DNA of 64,000 bases from Pseudoips prasinana. Lineage: Eukaryota > Arthropoda > Insecta > Lepidoptera > Nolidae. Numbering within the stretch: position 1 is the first letter of the stretch; every line of letters starts with the position of its first letter. The notes beneath the pieces are model-generated. The model saw only the letters and a program-made list of their open reading frames with translations, was not told the DNA's origin and did no database searches. The stretch spans positions 11,971,001-12,035,000 of the forward strand of contig OX621241.1 of the NCBI GenBank assembly GCA_951640165.1. Direction: 5' to 3'. The translations under genes and the position numbers were made by a program. This document shows, one piece after another, positions 58,616-64,000 of this stretch.

Positions 58616-58849
58616 TTTAGGTACACGGATTGTAGGAAATAATTTACAATAAGATTTATTTTGTAACAGTAACGATATTTTGCTAACTTAAATTAAGTTA
58701 TTGTCAAGGATCATGTGTAGCGTTAATTATCTTGTCGATGTTAATATTGCTAAAGTGCATTTATTATAATACTACTTTTACTTGCTAAAACCTTTAACTT
58801 AATGGAATAGCATATTAACTGAAGAAAATCCGTTAAATCTAAACATATA

Positions 58850-59250
58850 TTTAATAACTCAAAGATGACTGACTGACTGACATAGTGATCTAACAACGCA
58901 CAGCCCAAATCACTGGACGGATCGGTCTGAAATTTGGCATGCAGTTAGATGTTATGACGTAAGCATCCGCTAAGAAAGGATTTTGATTAATTCTACCCCC
59001 AAGGGGATAAAAAAGGGGATGAAAGTTTGTCAATTTTAAACCGATTGGGCTGAGACTTTACATGCATAAAGCTACTGTGACGTAGGCATCCCCTAAGAAA
59101 GGATTTTGAGATGCAAGCTATATAAGATTAGTAACTTTTTCAGTTTAAAATATTCGAATTTCTGTATGCTAGCGCCATCTACATTGAGTTATTTTAGAGA
59201 TAACTTTTAATTATCCATTTTTGTGCATAGATAAAATATCTAGCGGATTA
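58850..59250 (+). mobile_element. Helitron-like body without its 3' end
   Basis: actgactgactgacatagtg, caacgcacagcccaaatcac, ctaagaaaggattttga (twice) and aaccgattgggctgagac are body words of a common moth Helitron. No CTAG end follows before the palindromic element at 59261. Confidence 0.55.
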
Positions 59251-59260
59251 TATTCGAAGA

Positions 59261-59524
59261 CTAGCTTTTGCCCGCGGTTTCGCTCGCGTTACGAAGTATT
59301 ATTATTAATTAGGTATAGTTTTTGCGGCTTTACTTTTGTTTAGGGTATGTAAAAATTAACTCAAAGGTAAACTGACTGACTTAGTGATCTATCAACGCAC
59401 AGCCCAAAAATTAAAAATATAATCCTAATTATTTACACACGCTAAACAAAAGTAAAGCCTCAAAAACTATGCCTAATTAATAATAATACTTCTTAACGTG
59501 AGCGAAGTCGCGGGGAAAAGCTAG
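59261..59524. mobile_element. Palindromic element with a Helitron 3' end at each terminus
   Basis: The left end reads ctagcttttgcccgcggttt on the plus strand; the right end is its reverse complement, gcggggaaaagCTAG before T59525. Arms of about 97 bases match at most positions. Between them are Helitron 5'-body words (actgactgacttagtgatct, caacgcacagccc). Confidence 0.75.
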
Positions 59525-59525
59525 T

Positions 59526-61250
59526 AATATATATAAATAATATGATATATAATAAACAACTTTATTGTACAACGTTTACAAATCACAGTTTACAGGATAC
59601 ATAATGTATTTATACATTACCGTAAGGTAATGTTGTATACAATTGATGATACTAAGTTACGTACGGTTACTTGGTTCATCGCCCTAAAACTAAATAATCT
59701 GTTCTAAGTTTCTAATCCATCCCACTCAAAATACATTAATCATGCACCAAATATCGACCGATGGCCGATAGATGAGATATATACCTAATTCGTAGTATTA
59801 TAATTATATTTGTATTCGTAGAAGATGTATTAGTAATTCGTAGGATACAAGTAAGTTACGTAGTCGTTAAATTAAATACATATAAGTTGTCATAATATGG
59901 TAAATATTATGACAATAAAACATTTATATAAAAAATAAAATAGCCAGCGAAACTGCTACAACTAAACTACCAATTTTTGTTTCAATCCTATTTTCGATGC
60001 TTTTGAAATAGGCTGTTTTGTTGAGTGTTTACTAACTTCCACAAAGATAAGTTTATTTTCAAAAAACACGACACGGTTTCTATATTGCTTAAGAACAGTA
60101 TTGGTCTACTTCATATCAAGGGTGGATAATTAAGTGGACCACGTTTGTGTAGGATAATGGCAGCTACGATCGGCTCTTAATCACCCTGTATCATTGACAA
60201 TGAAATGTTGATAATTCAGTGTTCTAATAAAGGCCATTGTCGTGTCATAAAGCGCTTACAAATTAATGTTTTAGTCGTCACACTTGGCCTCTGCCTCACT
60301 GACCTATATATCAGCATAACGACCCGAGCCGCCGAACGCAAAATGCCCCTCCATTCAGCTTGTGAATCATTATAAATGGGAAGTTATACATAATACTGTT
60401 TACATCAAAGCTTCCGCTGTATAATGATCTTAATCTTTATTGAATATTCATTTCATTAAACGAGATCATCAGGTTGGATTGGATATTATAATTATCATAA
60501 GATTGTATCTCTACAAAGAATAGTAAACAAATGTTTAAAATAAGTATGTAATACTTAGTAATCAGCGAATGGTGACATATTTTATTTTAGGTAAATCCGA
60601 TTGTTTCTGTAACCAGCCGAGAGCGTGATGGAGTAAGGGTTTCGTACCTTCCGTCACCCTTTTGCTACGCTAATGACAACGAAATCGAAACGATATGATT
60701 TGTTTAACTATTGTGTCTGTACTGTGTACTGTGTGCGTTTAAAGTAATTTCTATAAGTTATGTGTATAAACATGTCTTTTCGTAAAAGTATCCGTTATAT
60801 AACATTAAAATGTTAACCTCATTACCCTCTTTTCTTATGAAAATAAAAAAATATTCTTTTTTGTTTAATTTCCAAAAAATTTGGGCGCTACCCCCCATCT
60901 ATACAATTTTGCCGTTCCCTACATGCATAGAAATGACGATTACTTTCAATTACTTTTTTTTTTATGATACCCAGGAAAAATATCAGACCTGATATTTAAT
61001 ATATGTAATATTATATGTAATATTTAGATAGTTGCCTGCATTTTTAAGACGTGCCTTTGTGATTAATTTTTATTGAGTAGTAAAATCGTTTTTGAGAGCA
61101 CAGATTTTCTTTAAAATATAATTCAAGATGGACTTAGTAGCATTGACTGAAAATTTATTCTGAAAAACCAATCTGCCTATTGTCAGTACCTTAAGTAAAC
61201 ATTCTTTTTCCTCTTTGGTACGCATACTGAAAATTTTAGATACACCTATC
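59526..61250. other. Intronic stretch without recognisable features
   Basis: AT-rich; only a short word repeat around 59820-59860. No coding call is supported. Confidence 0.4.
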
Positions 61251-61256
61251 CAAAGA

Positions 61257-61834
61257 TAAAATGAAAAATGAAAATGAAAAAGTCATTTATTCCGTTAAAA
61301 CATTACATTTGTGTGGAATCGTCAATTATTTTTACCCTACCGTGCAGTGCATGACGTGGCAGCTACTGAGAAACTCTGCCAGAAAACTCAGTAGGAATCC
61401 TTTTTTACAATATTTATTTCTTACATAAAATTTCATTGTATTTAAATGTGTTAATTTAGAGGGACTCAATCCCAAGCTGTTTTGTCACTTAAATAATCAG
61501 AAGTTTTGTAGAAAGCCCTGCTACACAATTTGGCTTTTATAATTCTTTTAAACTTATTCATAGACATTTCTCGGATATCATTGGGAAGTTTGTTATAGAA
61601 TCTTATACATTGCCCCATAAAAGAGTTACTTACTTTGTGGAGACGGGTGGTATGTAACACAAAGTTATGCTTATATCTAGTATTTATATTATGAGTATCA
61701 CTCCTTTTACAGAAGGAGTCTTTATATTTATGCATATAAATTAGATTGTCATATATATACTGACATGCCACAGTCAGAATGTTAATCTCTTTAAACTTCT
61801 CTCTCAAAGATTCTCGCGGACCAAGTTTATATAT
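61257..61834 (-). mobile_element. 5'-truncated LINE 3' fragment, copy 2
   Basis: Minus-strand counterpart of 47177-47742. Here the frame is open further (LGPRESLREKFKEINILTVA...) through FYNKLPNDIREMSMNKFKRI to TAWD (61466). The 3' end is a (CATTTT)n-like tail at 61257-61285. Both copies start at tatataaacttggtccgcga. Confidence 0.85.
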
Positions 61835-62283
61835 CGCTTTCGATAGTTAAGAAACCGCATATAAGATGAGACATCCTGATTTTTACACGCAGTTGTAGTT
61901 TCAGTGAGGTCCCCGGGCGCTACTAGCAGCAGACCTTTGTGTATACGCGGGTCGTCAGCGTCCCTACAAATTGAATAATGGCTAGCTCGCCTCAACTAAG
62001 TGGATTCTATTTTGCTCGACGTGTACCGTCTGATGTTGACCCCTGCTTACGTCATCCGTTGCTAAAGCCATGGTTTAGGCTTTTACTTCATTTATAATTT
62101 CTTGGGTCTTATTTCATACACAATTTCATCAGAGCAGCTACGATTAATGTCTGATGTCCTTTTATACCGCTGTATATCTTTTTTTTAAATATTATTATAA
62201 GTAATGGTAATAAAAATATTGTGTTGTATGATAGGTTTATCGGCATCATAATCAACGACAAGTCTTGAGGTCCCGGACTTGTT

Positions 62284-62602
62284 CCTATAGGTTGGCCAAA
62301 ATGTGGTCTTGTAAACGTTGGCCGAAAGGCCGAAAAGTAACGTTGCCATGTCCCGGAGTGTACTAAAAGTTGTCCCGCGCCTGATCTCTAGTTCAATAGC
62401 GGCCTGCCATCTGGTGGTTACACTGATTAGACATCAGTGTAACCACTTCCCATCATACAATAAAGAAAGAGAAAGATGGCAGGCCGCTATTGACCTAGAG
62501 ATCAGGCGCGGGACAACTTTTAGTACCCTCCGAGACATGGCAACGTTACTTTTCGGCCTTTCGGCCAACGTTTACAAGACCACATTTTGGCCAACCTATA
62601 GG
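62284..62602. mobile_element. Fold-back element with about 130-bp arms
   Basis: cctataggttggccaaaatg begins the left arm and its exact complement ends the right. Matching continues inward through cgttggccgaaaggccgaaa, cgcctgatctctag and cggcctgccatct to a centre that holds a smaller palindrome (ggttacactgat/atcagtgtaacc) near 62415-62444. A 98-codon frame here is a by-product. Confidence 0.9.
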
Positions 62603-62644
62603 ATTGTTACCTGAGAATTGTTACCCTCCCAGTAGACCTCTGTC

Positions 62645-62780
62645 ATGGTATGACAACAACCGGGACCGACAGCTTAACGTGCCCTCAAGAGCACGGAGAC
62701 TCAGAGACTGCGTGCCTAGGTGCTTCATCATCGATAATTTACGGAACGGTTAGTGCAACTGACTATGAGCGCCTGACCTA
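62645..62780 (+). repeat. 'gaccgacagcttaacgtgc' repeat copy
   Basis: acaaccgggaccgacagctt, gagcacggagactcagagac and actatgagcgcctgac parallel 22550-22720. Confidence 0.55.
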
Positions 62781-62940
62781 CATCTTGTACTATAGGCTTG
62801 ATAGAATAGATCGTGCACACTGCTGCAAAAAATTCTTTTACTCATAAAAATAGGTTTGAGGGCGCATTTGTACACTATTATATTATTTTTCGTAATTGAC
62901 ATGTGTCAACATTAACACTAGTCAACTACGCAGGATAATA

Positions 62941-62999
62941 CAAATTTCGACAACACCAGGTAATCACAATAGATTATAGTTGCTGTAATCGAAATTTGT
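62941..62999. repeat. Short inverted repeat
   Basis: acaaatttcga at the left and tcgaaatttgt at the right, with partial pairing within. A further weak repeat (agctttagttct / agaactaaagc) follows at 63030-63100. Confidence 0.5.
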
Positions 63000-63311
63000 C
63001 CGCCGACGTGGAATGCTACCGCGTCTGTAAGCTTTAGTTCTACAGGTTGTACTTCAGTTCTAAGCTTTAAATTAGCAATCCCAAGCTTAGAACTAAAGCC
63101 ATACGGCGGTAGGCAACAGTATATCACATGTTATTTGAGATATGTTCCGTAACGACTGAGCTAATAGATTGATGATCATTTGTATTGATATTATTTCTGA
63201 TGTCCTAACATGGGTAATTAATGTTTATTAATTGCTTGTTAACAGGTTTGTGTTTGTGTTATGTTTACAATTTAAATTGCCGTTACATGAATACAGTATT
63301 ACTCCGTAATA

Positions 63312-63454
63312 CTGCCGCGCAATTTATAAACGCAGTAAAGAACACTATCGCGCAATTTATAAACGCAGTACAGAACATGTGAACGAAATGTTCTTTACGT
63401 CGTTTATAAATTGCGCGATAGTGTTCTTTACTGGGTTTATAAATTGCGCGGCAG
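63312..63454. repeat. Palindrome with internally duplicated arms
   Basis: Each arm carries the word cgcgcaatttataaacg twice (63317 and 63349), separated by agtaaagaacactat. The opposite arm mirrors both copies. Arms are about 65-70 bases around a short centre (catgtgaacgaaatg). Confidence 0.85.
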
Positions 63455-63889
63455 AATATTGAAACTTAATTAGGTAACTACCCACCTATTCTGTAATATT
63501 GGAACTTAACTCTACTACTATACTACCCAAATTAAACGTAGCTACCGTTTGGCGCTACCCATACGCCATATATAAGCTTACTAGAGGGTTCGGCCCTCGC
63601 GAAGGACATTCGGCCGGATATGGATTTTAGTTTAGAAGTATGGATAGTGTTACATTACGTTAAATTAGCCAGGCAAGGCGAATCTAAAATATGCAATATA
63701 ATAATTTAATATAACTAATATAGAATATTATATATTTTAGACATGTTTATTTAACGCATGCTGGATATTCAATTCAGTATTCTATACAATGTTTCAATAT
63801 GTTGTAAAAACAAACTATTTTAAATGTTCTCCCATAGTAAAAAATAAAGAAATAAATATTTTAGAACAATAAACACACTTCAATTTATA

Positions 63890-64000
63890 TGAAACTAGGC
63901 AGAGCCTGTATTATGGCATCCAGACAACTGCTCCCAGTTGTCTGGCTGGCATAGTAGCATATGTACTTAGATATTTATAAATACATACATATTATTGACA
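63890..64000 (-). repeat. SINE tail, minus orientation, runs off the right edge
   Basis: aactaggcagagcctgtatt then atggcatccagacaac. A hairpin (ccagacaact..agttgtctgg) lies at 63919-63944, like the one in the 29438 SINE. Confidence 0.55.

Larger units (their letters stand above)
9925..64000 (+). other. Syx1A: Syx1A first intron (at least 54 kb, continues off right edge)
   Basis: From the GTAAGT at 9925 no acceptor followed by a syntaxin-like frame was seen. All recognisable coding in this span belongs to transposons. The intron reading is inference; an unrecognised host gene could still be nested here. Confidence 0.55.

Noticed and set aside
62318..62614. 98-codon frame in the fold-back element
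   Set aside because: It spans both arms of a palindrome; no family features.
9925..64000. Further syntaxin 1A exons
   Set aside because: I searched for an acceptor followed by an acidic SDDEEE-like or Habc/SNARE-like frame and saw none.

Overview
This is animal nuclear DNA, and most likely moth DNA (Lepidoptera, probably noctuoid-like). The genes have GT-AG introns and long AT-rich non-coding stretches. The repeats are ones I know from moth genomes: Helitrons that insert between A and T and end in a GC hairpin plus CTAG, the interspersed repeat that opens with 'ggttccgtagccaaatggc', tRNA-headed SINEs, mariner and Tc1 elements, and truncated LINEs. The species call is inference from repeat style, not a database match.

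The left 10 kb holds the only host genes I can support. Positions 189-4543 (+) are the last five coding exons of mitochondrial elongation factor Tu (TUFM), whose start lies off the left edge. Positions 8038-8939 (-) are the two coding exons of the nuclear-transport GTPase Ran, convergent with TUFM. About 950 bp from the Ran start codon, on the other strand, is a first coding exon at 9892-9924 (+). It encodes only MTKDRLAALQA, which matches the start of insect syntaxin 1A. Ran and Syx1A therefore share a divergent promoter region (about 8966-9760) that contains a perfect CRE palindrome. No further Syx1A exon is visible, so 9925-64000 reads as one first intron of more than 54 kb.

That intron is a transposon landscape. 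From left to right it holds: a LINE 3' end carrying a perfect 240-bp tandem duplication (14041-14520); an intact Tc1-type transposase (19605-20651); a moth interspersed repeat (26791-27325); a SINE split by a complete mariner (28148-29435); a second SINE split by a Helitron (29819-30072); a 5'-truncated LINE with a 603-codon open reverse-transcriptase frame (31038-33239); a tandem array of units that each can fold into hairpins (33470-34960); a second copy of the same mariner (36025-37312); several Helitrons; palindromic MITE-like elements (41969-42423, 62284-62602, 63312-63454); an element with a Helitron 3' end at both termini (59261-59524); an RTE-like fragment inside a 140-156-bp tandem array (54158-55145); and two near-identical LINE 3' fragments in opposite orientation (47177-47742 and 61257-61834).

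The host genes have unrelated core roles: mitochondrial translation, nuclear transport and synaptic vesicle fusion. The most notable signals are the identical mariner pair, the tandem hairpin satellite, the double-ended Helitron-like palindrome and the Ran/Syx1A head-to-head arrangement. I saw no CRISPR array, operon or viral gene.
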